DNA of 64,000 nt from Actinacidiphila guanduensis (GTDB lineage Bacteria > Actinomycetota > Actinomycetes > Streptomycetales > Streptomycetaceae), in contig NZ_FNIE01000002.1 of the NCBI RefSeq assembly GCF_900103985.1, positions 558,001-622,000 of the forward strand, in the 5' to 3' direction. Both the position numbers and the translations under genes were made by a program. Positions 1-7,904 of this stretch are shown piece after piece. Every line of letters begins with the position of its first letter. Within the stretch, counting starts at the first letter, position 1. The notes beneath the pieces were generated by a model. That model was not told the origin of the DNA, searched no databases, and worked only from the letters and a program-made list of their open reading frames with translations.

Positions 1-17
1 GGGCTTTCCAGGCTCAT
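1..17 (-). CDS. possible 5' end of a second ArsA-like ATPase (truncated)
   Basis: An ATG on the minus strand at position 17 opens a frame (Met-Ser-Leu-Glu-Ser-Pro) that runs off the left edge. It lies about 120 bases downstream of the ArsA-type ATPase gene. In Streptomyces two such ATPase genes usually stand in tandem next to wblA, so this is probably the start of the second. Only five or six codons are visible, so the call rests on context. Confidence 0.35.
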
Positions 18-138
18 CGGTTGCTCGTCCGTCGCTCGTCGGTGGGCTGGTCGGTGCGCTGGTGGCCGGGTGGGCCGGCGGTGGGCCGGCGGCTCGTCCG
101 CGGGTGGGGCGCGGGGCCCGCCCGCCGGGCCGGCCCGC

Positions 139-1275
139 TCACCCGTCACCCGGCGGCTGCTCGTCGGTGCCGGCCTGCGCGGCCTCGCGCGCGTCGGCCG
201 CGGCCGCCTCCGCGAGGTCCGGGCCGTCCTCGGGGACCGGCCCGTGCGGCGGCGGCACCGCCACCGCCTGCCGGCGCAGGCTGTCCGCCAGCCGGTAGAG
301 CCCGCCGAGGTCCACACCGTCCCCCAGCAGCTCCAACTCCCGTACCGGCAGGCCGAGTCCGGCGATCTCGGCGCGCTGCTCGCGCTCCAGAACCACCCGC
401 TGGGCATGCTCGTGGGCCTGCGCGAAGAGCGGCTCGACCAGGCGCTCGGCCACCCCGCCGCGCCGGGCCCCGCCCAGCCCCGCCTGGGAGAGCGCCTTGG
501 CGACCGCGGCCCGCCGCTTGCCGTTGCCGCCGACCTGCGCGGCGGCCACCTCGGCCAGCTCCGCGTCGCCGAGCAGCACCGGCCGCACCATGTTGACGAT
601 CACCGCGCCCACCGGCAGCCCGGCCGCCCGCAGTTCGGCGACGCCGTCCATGGTTTCCTGGACCGGCATCTCCTCCAGCAGCGTCACCAGGTGGATCGCG
701 GTCTGCGGGGACTTCAGCACCCGCATCACGGCCTGCGCCTGATGGTGTATCGGGCCGACCTTCGCCAGCCCCGCCACCTCGTCGTTGACGTTCAGGAAGC
801 GGGTGATGCGGCCGGTGGGCGGGGCGTCGAGGACGACCGCGTCGTACACCGGCCAGCCGGCGCCGTCCTTGCGGCGCACCGCCTCGCACACCTTGCCGGT
901 CAGCAGCACGTCCCGCAGGCCCGGGGCCACGGTGGTGGCGAAGTCGATCGCGCCGAGCTTCTTCAGCGCCCGGCCGGCCCGGCCGAGCTTGTAGAACATG
1001 TCGAGGTAGTCGAGCATCGCCAACTCGGCGTCGATGGCCAGGGCGTGCACCTCGCCGCCGCCCGAGGCGGAGGCGATGCGGCGCTCCTCGTACGGCAGCG
1101 CCTCGGTCTCGAATAGCTGGGCGATGCCCTGCCGCTCCTCGACCTCGCAGAGCAGCACCCGCCGGCCCTCCGCCGCGAGGGCGAGGGCGAGCGCGGCGGC
1201 GACCGTGGTCTTGCCCGTGCCGCCCTTGCCCGTCACGACGTGGAGTCGGACGGCTGATGACTGTTGAGGGCTCAC
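139..1275 (-). CDS. ArsA/GET3-type anion-transporting ATPase
   Basis: A 378-residue cytoplasmic P-loop ATPase of the ArsA/GET3 family. The deviant Walker A motif GKGGTGKTT is at residues 16-24, and VVLDAPPTGR further on is the family's switch II-like region. I chose the GTG at 1275 because TAGGCT (minus strand, 1288-1283) lies exactly 7 bases upstream and no Shine-Dalgarno is visible, which fits a leaderless transcript. An ATG six codons earlier (1293) would fall inside that promoter. The C-terminal 40 residues are Ala/Asp/Glu-rich and probably disordered. Relatives sit beside wblA in Streptomyces; their substrate is unknown and no arsenite role is implied. Confidence 0.88.
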   Translation of the reverse strand: MSPQQSSAVRLHVVTGKGGTGKTTVAAALALALAAEGRRVLLCEVEERQGIAQLFETEALPYEERRIASASGGGEVHALAIDAELAMLDYLDMFYKLGRAGRALKKLGAIDFATTVAPGLRDVLLTGKVCEAVRRKDGAGWPVYDAVVLDAPPTGRITRFLNVNDEVAGLAKVGPIHHQAQAVMRVLKSPQTAIHLVTLLEEMPVQETMDGVAELRAAGLPVGAVIVNMVRPVLLGDAELAEVAAAQVGGNGKRRAAVAKALSQAGLGGARRGGVAERLVEPLFAQAHEHAQRVVLEREQRAEIAGLGLPVRELELLGDGVDLGGLYRLADSLRRQAVAVPPPHGPVPEDGPDLAEAAAADAREAAQAGTDEQPPGDG

Positions 1276-1282
1276 CCTTGCG

Positions 1283-1288
1283 AGCCTA
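1283..1288 (-). promoter_or_regulatory. -10 box for a leaderless ArsA-type transcript
   Basis: TAGGCT on the minus strand lies 7 bases before the GTG at 1275, the spacing expected when transcription starts on the start codon. It is divergent from the -10 of the next gene at 1356. Confidence 0.5.
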
Positions 1289-1355
1289 ACCATTCGGCGG
1301 CCCGGCCAGCGCGCGGGCGGCCCGTTCCCCGTGCGGCGGGCCGCGGACGAGGCAC

Positions 1356-1361
1356 TAAAGT
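1356..1361 (+). promoter_or_regulatory. -10 box for a leaderless DUF4177 transcript
   Basis: TAAAGT is followed by 6 bases and then the ATG at 1368; no ribosome binding site fits in between. Confidence 0.5.
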
Positions 1362-1367
1362 CGCGGT

Positions 1368-1532
1368 ATGGCGAAGAAGTGGGAATACGCGACCGTGCCG
1401 CTCCTGGTGCACGCGACGAAGCAGATCCTGGACACCTGGGGCGAGGACGGCTGGGAGCTGGTCCAGGTCGTGCCGGGGCCGAACAACCCCGAGCAGCTGG
1501 TGGCCTACCTGAAGCGGGAGAAGGACGCGTGA
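1368..1532 (+). CDS. DUF4177 small protein
   Basis: A 54-residue soluble protein beginning MAKKWEYATVPLL and containing WGEDGWELVQVVP, the aromatic/acidic pattern of the DUF4177 family. Function unknown. It appears leaderless (-10 at 1356). Its TGA overlaps the GTG of the RidA gene by 4 bases, so the two are translationally coupled. A second DUF4177 protein is encoded at 25350. The start is fixed by the short upstream gap and the conserved N-terminus. Confidence 0.85.
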   Translation: MAKKWEYATVPLLVHATKQILDTWGEDGWELVQVVPGPNNPEQLVAYLKREKDA

Positions 1533-1996
1533 GCGGGACCGTCGCCGCGCGCCTGGCCGAGCTGGGCCTGGTGCTGCCCGACGTGGTGCCGCCGCTGGCC
1601 GCCTACCAGCCGGCCGTCCGCTCGGGCGCCTACGTCTTCACCTCCGGCCAGCTGCCGATCGTGGACGGCAAGCTCGCCGAGACGGGCAAGGTCGGCGCGG
1701 AGGTCTCCCCGGAGCGCGCCAAGGAACTCGCGGCCACCTGCGCGCTGAACGCCCTGGCGGCCGTCGCCTCGGTCGCGGGTGACCTGGACCGGATCGCCCG
1801 CGTCGTCAAGGTCGTCGGCTTCGTCGCCTCCGCGCCGGACTTCACCGGTCAGCCGGGCGTCGTCAACGGCGCCAGCGAGCTGCTGGGCGAGGTGCTCGGC
1901 GACAAGGGCGTGCACGCCCGCAGCGCGGTCGGCGTGGCGGTGCTGCCGCTGGACGCCCCCGTCGAGGTCGAGATCCAGGTCGAGCTGGCCGAATAG
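1529..1996 (+). CDS. RidA family (YjgF/L-PSP) protein
   Basis: A 155-residue protein of the RidA/YjgF/UK114 superfamily. Members form trimers; canonical RidA hydrolyses reactive enamine/imine intermediates from PLP enzymes. The typical core is visible: PAVRSGAYVFTSGQLPI near the N-terminus, then a VVKVVGFVAS strand and VEVEIQVELAE at the end. It belongs to the longer actinobacterial subgroup, in which the catalytic Arg of canonical RidA is not obvious in the C-terminal segment, so deaminase activity is not assured. The GTG start overlaps the DUF4177 stop (GTGA). Confidence 0.88.
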   Translation: MSGTVAARLAELGLVLPDVVPPLAAYQPAVRSGAYVFTSGQLPIVDGKLAETGKVGAEVSPERAKELAATCALNALAAVASVAGDLDRIARVVKVVGFVASAPDFTGQPGVVNGASELLGEVLGDKGVHARSAVGVAVLPLDAPVEVEIQVELAE

Positions 1997-2031
1997 GCCG
2001 GACGGGCAGCCGGGCCGGGGAGCGGGCCGGT

Positions 2032-2037
2032 TACGGT
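2032..2037 (+). promoter_or_regulatory. -10 box for a leaderless DUF952 transcript
   Basis: TACGGT ends 6 bases before the ATG at 2044; no Shine-Dalgarno is present. Confidence 0.4.
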
Positions 2038-2043
2038 GGCCGC

Positions 2044-2406
2044 ATGGCGGACACCACGCACTCCCCGGACCGGCCCGCGCCCCGCATCCTGCACCTCACC
2101 GAGCGCGCCCTGTGGCAGGAGGCGCAAGCCGGCGGCACCTACGAGGTCTCCACGCGCGGCCGCACCCTCGGCGACGTCGGCTTCATCCACTGCTCGCTGC
2201 CGCACCAGCTGCCCGGCGTGGCCGCCCTGCTCTACGCCGACGAGCCCGGGCGCGACGACCTGGTCGTCCTGACGATCGACACGGCGCTGCTGGACGTCCC
2301 GGTCCGCTACGAGCCGCCGGTCCCGGGCGCGGAGCCCTTCCCGCACATCTACGGCCCGCTGCCGGTGACGGCGGTCGTCTCGGTGCAGCCCTGGCCGCTC
2401 CGCTGA
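2044..2406 (+). CDS. DUF952 family protein
   Basis: A 120-residue soluble protein. The DUF952 hallmarks are visible: an early ILHLTERALWQ, then GFIHCSLPHQL and a late FPHIYGPLP. The family is small and structurally related to ADP-ribosyltransferase-like folds; its function is unknown. The gene stands alone between ridA and the NUDIX gene. The ATG has no ribosome binding site but has TACGGT 6 bases upstream, so it is probably read from a leaderless message. Confidence 0.85.
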   Translation: MADTTHSPDRPAPRILHLTERALWQEAQAGGTYEVSTRGRTLGDVGFIHCSLPHQLPGVAALLYADEPGRDDLVVLTIDTALLDVPVRYEPPVPGAEPFPHIYGPLPVTAVVSVQPWPLR

Positions 2407-2454
2407 GGCGGAAGCCCAGGTGGGGGACCCCTCGAACAAAGCGGCGCGGCGACG

Positions 2455-2460
2455 TACGCT
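2455..2460 (+). promoter_or_regulatory. -10 box for the leaderless NUDIX operon transcript
   Basis: TACGCT is followed by 7 bases and then the ATG at 2468, supporting that start over an in-frame GTG 16 codons upstream. Confidence 0.5.
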
Positions 2461-2467
2461 CTCGGCC

Positions 2468-3328
2468 ATGACGCCTCAGAACGCCGCACCCTTCTCCGAC
2501 GGGTGGGCCGACCGGCTGCGCGCCCTCATGAGCGGCGAGCTGGTCCCGGTCGAGCCGCGCCCGTCGGCCACCGTGCTGCTGCTGCGGGACGGGCCGGCGG
2601 GCACCCCCGAGGTGCACCTGCTGCGGCGCCGCACCTCCATGGCGTTCGCCGGCGGCATGTACGCCTTTCCCGGCGGTGGCGTCGACCCGCGCGACAAGCG
2701 GCGGGTGCGCTGGGCCGGGCCGCCGCTGGACTGGTGGGCCGCCGCGCTCGGCACGGTCGCCCCGCACGCGCAGGCGGTGGTGTGCGCGGCGGTCCGCGAG
2801 ACGTTCGAGGAGTCCGGCGTGCTGCTCGCCGGGCCCGACGAGCGGACCGTCGTCGCCGACACCACCGGGCCCGGCTGGGAGGCCGACCGCGCCGCCCTGG
2901 TCGCCCGCGACCTCTCCTTCGCCGACTTCCTCGCCCGCCACGACCTCGTGCTGCGCTCGGACCTGCTGGCGCCCTGGGCCCGCTGGATCACCCCGGAGTT
3001 CGAGGAGCGCCGCTACGACACCTGGTTCTTCCTCGCGCTGCTGCCGGACGGCCAGCGCACCCGCGACGTCTCCGGCGAGGCCGACCGCACGGTGTGGCTG
3101 TCGGCCGCGGACGCGGTCGGCGGCCACGACAGCGGCGAGCTGGCCATGCTGCCGCCCACCGTCACCACGCTGCGCTCCCTGCTGCCGTACGCGGCCGCCG
3201 CCGACGCGCTGGCCGCCGCCCCCGGCCGGGACCTGGCGCCGGTGATGGTGCGCGCGAGCCTCGACGACACCGGGCAGGTCCTGCTCGATTGGCCCGGCCA
3301 CGGCGACCTCACGCGGGAGGCGCGATGA
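2468..3328 (+). CDS. NUDIX hydrolase
   Basis: A 286-residue protein with a Nudix-type helix near residues 107-118 (AVRETFEESGVLL, the RExxEE core). The glycine-rich strand before it (GGMYAFPGGGVDP) is typical of large NUDIX proteins related to the CoA-pyrophosphatase/NUDT19 group. The likely reaction is hydrolysis of a nucleoside diphosphate linked to another moiety; the substrate cannot be read from sequence. It is the first gene of a three-gene operon: its TGA overlaps the ATG of the MBL gene. Start chosen at 2468 because of the leaderless -10 at 2455. Confidence 0.88.
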   Translation: MTPQNAAPFSDGWADRLRALMSGELVPVEPRPSATVLLLRDGPAGTPEVHLLRRRTSMAFAGGMYAFPGGGVDPRDKRRVRWAGPPLDWWAAALGTVAPHAQAVVCAAVRETFEESGVLLAGPDERTVVADTTGPGWEADRAALVARDLSFADFLARHDLVLRSDLLAPWARWITPEFEERRYDTWFFLALLPDGQRTRDVSGEADRTVWLSAADAVGGHDSGELAMLPPTVTTLRSLLPYAAAADALAAAPGRDLAPVMVRASLDDTGQVLLDWPGHGDLTREAR

Positions 3329-4161
3329 CCACCGCCGCCACCCCGCCGGGCCGCCCGCAGCCCTCGATCGGCGGGCGGGCCACCGCGCGGGCGCTGTGCG
3401 TGCTGGCCCCCAACCCCTCGCCGATGACGCTGGACGGCACCAACACATGGATACTCTCCGAGCCGGACTCGGCGCTCGCCGTCGTGGTGGACCCCGGGCC
3501 ACTGGACGAGGGGCACCTGGCCCGGGTGGTCGCCGCCGCCGAGGAGCAGGGCAAGCGGATCGCCCTGACGCTGCTCACCCACGGCCACCCCGACCACGCC
3601 GAGGGCGCGGCCCGCTTCGCCGAGCTGACCCGCACCCCGGTGCGCGCCCTGGACCCGGCGCTGCGGCTGGGCGAGGAGGGCCTGGCCGAGGGCGACACGG
3701 TGACCACCGGCGGCCTGGAGCTGCACGTCGTGCCCACCCCCGGGCACACCTCGGACTCGCTCTGCTTCCACCTGCCCGCCGACCGCGCCGTGCTGACCGG
3801 CGACACCGTCCTCGGCCGCGGCACGACCGTCGTCGCCCACCCCGACGGGCGGCTCGGCGACTACCTGGACTCCCTGCGCCGGCTGCAGTCACTCACCACG
3901 GAGGCCGACGTCGCCACGGTGCTGCCGGGGCACGGGCCGGTGCTCGACGACGCGCGCGGCGCCGTCGAGTTCTACCTCGCGCACCGCGCCCACCGGCTCG
4001 CCCAGGTCGAGACCGCGGTGGAGTCGGGCCTGCGCACCCCTGCCGAGGTGGTCGCCCACGTCTACGCCGACGTCGACCGCGCGGTGTGGCCCGCCGCCGA
4101 GCTGTCGGTCCGCGCCCAACTGGACTACCTGCGCGAACACGGGATCATCGACCTGCCATGA
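3325..4161 (+). CDS. MBL-fold metallo-hydrolase
   Basis: A 278-residue metallo-beta-lactamase-fold hydrolase, probably binding two zinc ions. Seen: HGHPDH at about 86-91, PGHTSDSL with the next metal-binding His, GDTVLG with the bridging Asp, and LPGHGP with the last His. A C-terminal helical region (ELSVRAQLDYLREHGII) resembles the winged-helix-like tail of LACTB2-type enzymes, some of which are endoribonucleases; that substrate is only a suggestion. It is coupled on both sides by ATGA overlaps, to the NUDIX gene upstream and the P450 downstream. Confidence 0.9.
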   Translation: MTTAATPPGRPQPSIGGRATARALCVLAPNPSPMTLDGTNTWILSEPDSALAVVVDPGPLDEGHLARVVAAAEEQGKRIALTLLTHGHPDHAEGAARFAELTRTPVRALDPALRLGEEGLAEGDTVTTGGLELHVVPTPGHTSDSLCFHLPADRAVLTGDTVLGRGTTVVAHPDGRLGDYLDSLRRLQSLTTEADVATVLPGHGPVLDDARGAVEFYLAHRAHRLAQVETAVESGLRTPAEVVAHVYADVDRAVWPAAELSVRAQLDYLREHGIIDLP

Positions 4162-5456
4162 CCTACCCCAGCACCTCCCCGGAAGCCCAGGGCACCCCTG
4201 GCGCCGCCGACGCCGGCACCGCCCCGCGGGCCGACGGCCCCGCCGCCGCCTTCGCCCCCTGGTCGCCCTCCTTCGTCGCCGACCCGTACCCCGCCTACGA
4301 GGAGCTGCGGGCCGCGGGCCGCGCGCACTGGTTCGCGCCCACCTCGCAGTGGCTCGTCCCGCACCACGACGACGTCAGCGCCCTGCTGCGGGACCGCCGG
4401 CTCGGCCGCACCTATCTGCACCGCTTCAGCCACGAGGAGTTCGGCCGCCAGGCGCCGCCGCCGGAGCACGAGCCCTTCACCGTGCTCAACGGCAACGGCC
4501 TGCTCGACCTGGAGGCCCCCGTCCACACCCGTATCCGGCGGCTGGTCGCCAAGGCGTTCACCCCGCGGATGGTGGACGACCTCGCGCCCACCGTGCGCGA
4601 ACTGGCCGAAGGGCTCGTCGCGGACCTGCGCGCCGACGGCGGCGGCGACCTGCTCGCCCAGGTCGCCGAGCCGCTGCCGGTCGCCGTCATCGCCGAGATG
4701 CTCGGGGTGCCGCCCGCCGACCGCGGGCTGCTGCGCCCCTGGTCCGCCGCGATCACCGGCATGTTCGAGCTGAACCCGGACGAGGAGACCGCGCGCCGGG
4801 CCGTGCGCGCCGCCGAGGAGTTCAGCGCCTACCTGCGGGAGCTGATCGCCGCCCGCCGCCGCGACCCGGGCACCGACCTGGTCAGCGCCCTGATCGCCGC
4901 GCACGACGACGGGGACGTGCTGACCGAGCAGGAAATGGTCTCCACCTGCGTGCTGCTCCTCAACGCGGGCCACGAGGCCACCGTGAACACCACCGTCCTG
5001 GGCTGGCTGCACCTGCTGCGCCACCCCGCCCAGCTGGCCGCCCTCGCCGGCGCCGGCGGGCCGGAGGACCTCCGCGACGCGGTGGAGGAGATGCTGCGCT
5101 ACGACACCCCGCTGCAGATGTTCGAGCGCTGGGTGCTGGACGACATCGAGGTCGGCGGGACGGTCATCCCGCGCGGCTCGGAGGTGGCGCTGCTGCTCGG
5201 CTCGGCCAACCGCGACCCGGCCCGCTTCACCGACCCCGGCACCTTCGACACCACCCGGCCCGCGGCGGACAACCGCCATCTGTCCTTCGGCGCCGGCCTG
5301 CACTACTGCCTGGGCGCCCCGCTGGCCCGCCTGGAGCTGACCACCTCCTTCCACACCCTCCTGCGGGACGCGCCCGGGATGCGGCTGGCCGAGGAGCCGC
5401 AGTGGCGCCCCGGCTACGTCATCCGCGGCCTGGAGCGGCTGCTGGTCACCTGGTGA
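4158..5456 (+). CDS. cytochrome P450
   Basis: A 432-residue class I bacterial P450 haem monooxygenase. Seen: I-helix AGHEAT at about 270, ExxR in EEMLR at about 311, and the haem-binding FGAGLHYCLG with the thiolate Cys near 384. There is no membrane anchor. No ferredoxin or reductase gene is nearby, so redox partners must come from elsewhere. The ATG overlaps the stop of the MBL gene (ATGA), which makes it part of the NUDIX-MBL operon. The N-terminal 35 residues are Ala/Pro/Gly-rich and variable. Substrate unknown. Confidence 0.93.
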   Translation: MTYPSTSPEAQGTPGAADAGTAPRADGPAAAFAPWSPSFVADPYPAYEELRAAGRAHWFAPTSQWLVPHHDDVSALLRDRRLGRTYLHRFSHEEFGRQAPPPEHEPFTVLNGNGLLDLEAPVHTRIRRLVAKAFTPRMVDDLAPTVRELAEGLVADLRADGGGDLLAQVAEPLPVAVIAEMLGVPPADRGLLRPWSAAITGMFELNPDEETARRAVRAAEEFSAYLRELIAARRRDPGTDLVSALIAAHDDGDVLTEQEMVSTCVLLLNAGHEATVNTTVLGWLHLLRHPAQLAALAGAGGPEDLRDAVEEMLRYDTPLQMFERWVLDDIEVGGTVIPRGSEVALLLGSANRDPARFTDPGTFDTTRPAADNRHLSFGAGLHYCLGAPLARLELTTSFHTLLRDAPGMRLAEEPQWRPGYVIRGLERLLVTW

Positions 5457-5488
5457 CGGGCTTGGTGACCGGCCTTGCGCCGGTGCGC

Positions 5489-5555
5489 TTCGACGCAATG
5501 GAGCACACCTCGACACCATGGGCGCGGCCGCGGTCCGCACCCATGGACGCGGCCC
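5489..5555. repeat. CCATGG-containing intergenic repeat, copy 1
   Basis: Between the P450 and the DAG-kinase-like gene (convergent), CCATGG occurs at 5516 and 5541. A related GACGCAATGGAGCAC block at 5492 matches GACGCCATGGTGCAC at 18403 in 13 of 15 positions. This is a member of the family also seen at 10050, 12129 and 18382. Confidence 0.5.
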
Positions 5556-5561
5556 GCACCG

Positions 5562-6389
5562 CTAGCGCGGCACCGTCAGCCGCCAGGCGGACGGCTCCAC
5601 GGTCCAGGTGCGGCTGCGGACGGGCCCGGTGATCGCCGAGTCGGCCCGGTAGCGGAAGTCGCGGCCGGAGACCGTGATCGTCCGGGCCCGCGTCAGCACT
5701 TGGGCCGAGCCCGGGGCGCGCCGGACATGCACCTCGGCGAGGCCGGCCGGCGCGGGCCGCACCGACACCTCGTGCACCGGCTCGTCGAGGTCGGCGAGCA
5801 GCACCCCGTCGGCCTCGACCCGCAACCGCTGGCGGCGCGGCGGCGGGTTGCCGTTGACCGGGATCGGGGCGGTCAGGGTGCGCACCAGGGAGCGGGCGGT
5901 CTTCTCCACCGGCGTCCACCAGTGGGCGGCGGTGTGGGCGACGGGGGTGCCGCAGGGCAGGCTCAGCGTGCCGAGCACGATGCCGCCGCTCTCGTCCACC
6001 AGCAGGTCCAGCACGCGCTCCACGCCGTCGAGCACCGCGCGGGCGGCAGCGGGCACCTGGGCCGGCACCCCGAGCGCCTTGACCAGGGTGGAGCGCGGGC
6101 CGATCGGCACCACCGAGACCGTCGACTCGTGCAGGGTGCGCTCCTTGCGCAGGGCCAGGACGGTGCGCAGCAGCGCCGCGTCGTCGCCCAGTACCACAGG
6201 GTGACGGCGACCGCGGTGGGCGAGGGCCTTCTCGACCTCCTCGGCGGACTCGGGGAACGCCATCTTCACGGAGGCGGCGCCCGCACACAGCACGTCCTTG
6301 GCGATCCTGACGGATTCACCGTCGGTGGCGCGTGCCGCGGGGTCGACGACCACGAGCAGAGGATGCTCGGCCGGGACGTGAGCCGACAC
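5562..6389 (-). CDS. diacylglycerol kinase-like protein
   Basis: A 275-residue protein of the DAGK catalytic-domain (YegS/sphingosine kinase-like) superfamily. The N-terminus (LLVVVDPAA) and the following Rossmann-like half, with [13 protein letters not shown] and a [10 protein letters not shown] strand, resemble the ATP-binding half of lipid kinases. The usual GGDGT signature is replaced by GDDAA, so activity is uncertain. The C-terminal half is beta-rich. It starts with GTG at 6389 after GGAAGGA and is divergent from purA, the arrangement commonly seen in Streptomyces. Confidence 0.75.
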   Translation of the reverse strand: MSAHVPAEHPLLVVVDPAARATDGESVRIAKDVLCAGAASVKMAFPESAEEVEKALAHRGRRHPVVLGDDAALLRTVLALRKERTLHESTVSVVPIGPRSTLVKALGVPAQVPAAARAVLDGVERVLDLLVDESGGIVLGTLSLPCGTPVAHTAAHWWTPVEKTARSLVRTLTAPIPVNGNPPPRRQRLRVEADGVLLADLDEPVHEVSVRPAPAGLAEVHVRRAPGSAQVLTRARTITVSGRDFRYRADSAITGPVRSRTWTVEPSAWRLTVPR

Positions 6390-6406
6390 CTTGGTCCTTC
6401 CTCAGG

Positions 6407-6452
6407 TAAAATCTCGGTGCAAGAGCCCCTTGCCGCCTTTGCGCCAGGGGCT
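6407..6452 (+). promoter_or_regulatory. candidate purA promoter -10 and leader hairpin
   Basis: TAAAAT at 6407-6412 is the best -10 before purA and would leave a leader of about 105 bases. Within the leader AGCCCCT (6424-6430) can pair with AGGGGCT (6446-6452). No convincing -35 was found, and the structure does not match a purine or ZTP riboswitch. Confidence 0.35.
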
Positions 6453-6524
6453 TCGTCTATTCCGGGGCAGGGTCGACGGCTCTCTGCACGTTGGACATGC
6501 CCCGCCCGGAAGGGGTGTACGCCT

Positions 6525-7808
6525 GTGCCCGCACTTGTGCTGCTCGGTGCTCAGTGGGGTGACGAGGGCAAGGGGAAGGCCACCGACCTGCTCGGCGGCT
6601 CAGTGGACTACGTGGTGCGCTACCAGGGCGGCAACAACGCCGGCCACACCGTCGTGGTGGGCGACCAGAAGTACGCACTCCACCTGCTCCCCTCCGGCAT
6701 CCTCTCACCGGGCTGCGTCCCGGTGATCGGCAACGGTGTCGTGGTCGACCCGGCGGTCCTGCTCTCCGAGCTGAGCGGGCTCGACGAGCGCGGCGTGGAC
6801 ACCTCCAAGCTCCTGATCAGCGGTAACGCCCACCTGATCACGCCGTATCACCAGACCATCGACAAGGTGACGGAGCGCTTCCTGGGCAGCCGCAGGATCG
6901 GCACCACCGGCCGCGGCATCGGGCCGGCCTACGCGGACAAGATCAACCGGGTGGGCATCCGCGTGCAGGACCTCTTCGACGAATCGATCCTCCGGCAGAA
7001 GGTCGAGGCGGCGCTGCACGACAAGAACCAGATCCTGGTGAAGATCTTCAACCGGCGGGCGATCACCACCGACCAGGTCGTCGAGGAGTACCTCGGCTAC
7101 GCCGAGCAGATCAAGCCGTACGTCACCGACACCACGCTGGTGCTCAACAAGGCGCTGGACGACGGCAAGGTCGTGCTCATGGAGGGCGGGCAGGGCACGC
7201 TCCTGGACGTCGACCACGGCACGTACCCCTTCGTCACCTCGTCCAACCCGACCTCCGGCGGCGCGTGCACCGGCAGCGGCGTCGGTCCCACGAGGATCAC
7301 CCGCGTGATCGGCATCCTCAAGGCGTACACAACGCGTGTGGGCTCCGGACCGTTCCCCACCGAACTGCTCGACGAGGACGGCGACCGGCTGCGCACCGTG
7401 GGCCACGAGTTCGGCGTCACCACCGGCCGCGACCGGCGCTGCGGCTGGTTCGACGCGTTGATCGCACGCTACGCCACCCGGGTGAACGGGCTGACCGACT
7501 TCTTCCTCACCAAGCTCGACATCCTCACCGGCTGGGAGCGCATCCCGGTCTGCGTCGGCTACGACATCGAGGGGCAGCGGGTGGACGAACTCCCGTACAG
7601 CCAGAGCGACTTCCACCACGCGAAGCCGATCTACGAGTTCCTGCCCGGCTGGTCGGAGGACATCACCAAGGCCAAGACCTTCGCCGACCTGCCCAAGAAC
7701 GCGCAGGACTACGTCAAGGCGCTGGAGGAGATGTCCGGGGCGCCGATCTCGGCGATCGGGGTGGGCCCCGGCCGGGACGAGACGATCCAGATCAACTCCT
7801 TCGTCTGA
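6525..7808 (+). CDS. purA: adenylosuccinate synthetase
   Basis: A 427-residue enzyme that joins IMP and aspartate using GTP to give adenylosuccinate, the first step from IMP to AMP. Seen: the P-loop-like QWGDEGKGK at about residues 10-18, [21 protein letters not shown], and the nucleotide-binding [13 protein letters not shown] region, ending near [10 protein letters not shown]. The length matches the family exactly. GTG start at 6525, preceded by GGAAGGGG at 6508. It is transcribed alone, with a terminator-like hairpin at 7834. The purB partner step is not in this window. Confidence 0.97.
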   Translation: MPALVLLGAQWGDEGKGKATDLLGGSVDYVVRYQGGNNAGHTVVVGDQKYALHLLPSGILSPGCVPVIGNGVVVDPAVLLSELSGLDERGVDTSKLLISGNAHLITPYHQTIDKVTERFLGSRRIGTTGRGIGPAYADKINRVGIRVQDLFDESILRQKVEAALHDKNQILVKIFNRRAITTDQVVEEYLGYAEQIKPYVTDTTLVLNKALDDGKVVLMEGGQGTLLDVDHGTYPFVTSSNPTSGGACTGSGVGPTRITRVIGILKAYTTRVGSGPFPTELLDEDGDRLRTVGHEFGVTTGRDRRCGWFDALIARYATRVNGLTDFFLTKLDILTGWERIPVCVGYDIEGQRVDELPYSQSDFHHAKPIYEFLPGWSEDITKAKTFADLPKNAQDYVKALEEMSGAPISAIGVGPGRDETIQINSFV

Positions 7809-7833
7809 GCCGCCCGCACACTCTGGTGCACAA

Positions 7834-7867
7834 GTGGGCCCCGCCCTCCTGGAGGCGCGGGGCTCAC
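7834..7867. terminator. bidirectional hairpin between purA and the kinase gene
   Basis: GTGGGCCCCG (7834-7843) pairs with CGGGGCTCAC (7858-7867), with one G-T pair and additional pairing inside. It sits 26 bases after the purA stop and before the stop of the convergent kinase gene. Confidence 0.6.
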
Positions 7868-7904
7868 CCCTTTCCGGCCGTGCATGTGCACTCCTGACGG
7901 TCCG

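Noticed and set aside
6407-6524. purA leader as a purine or ZTP riboswitch
   Set aside because: Only one short hairpin is present; the conserved loops of those riboswitches are not seen.
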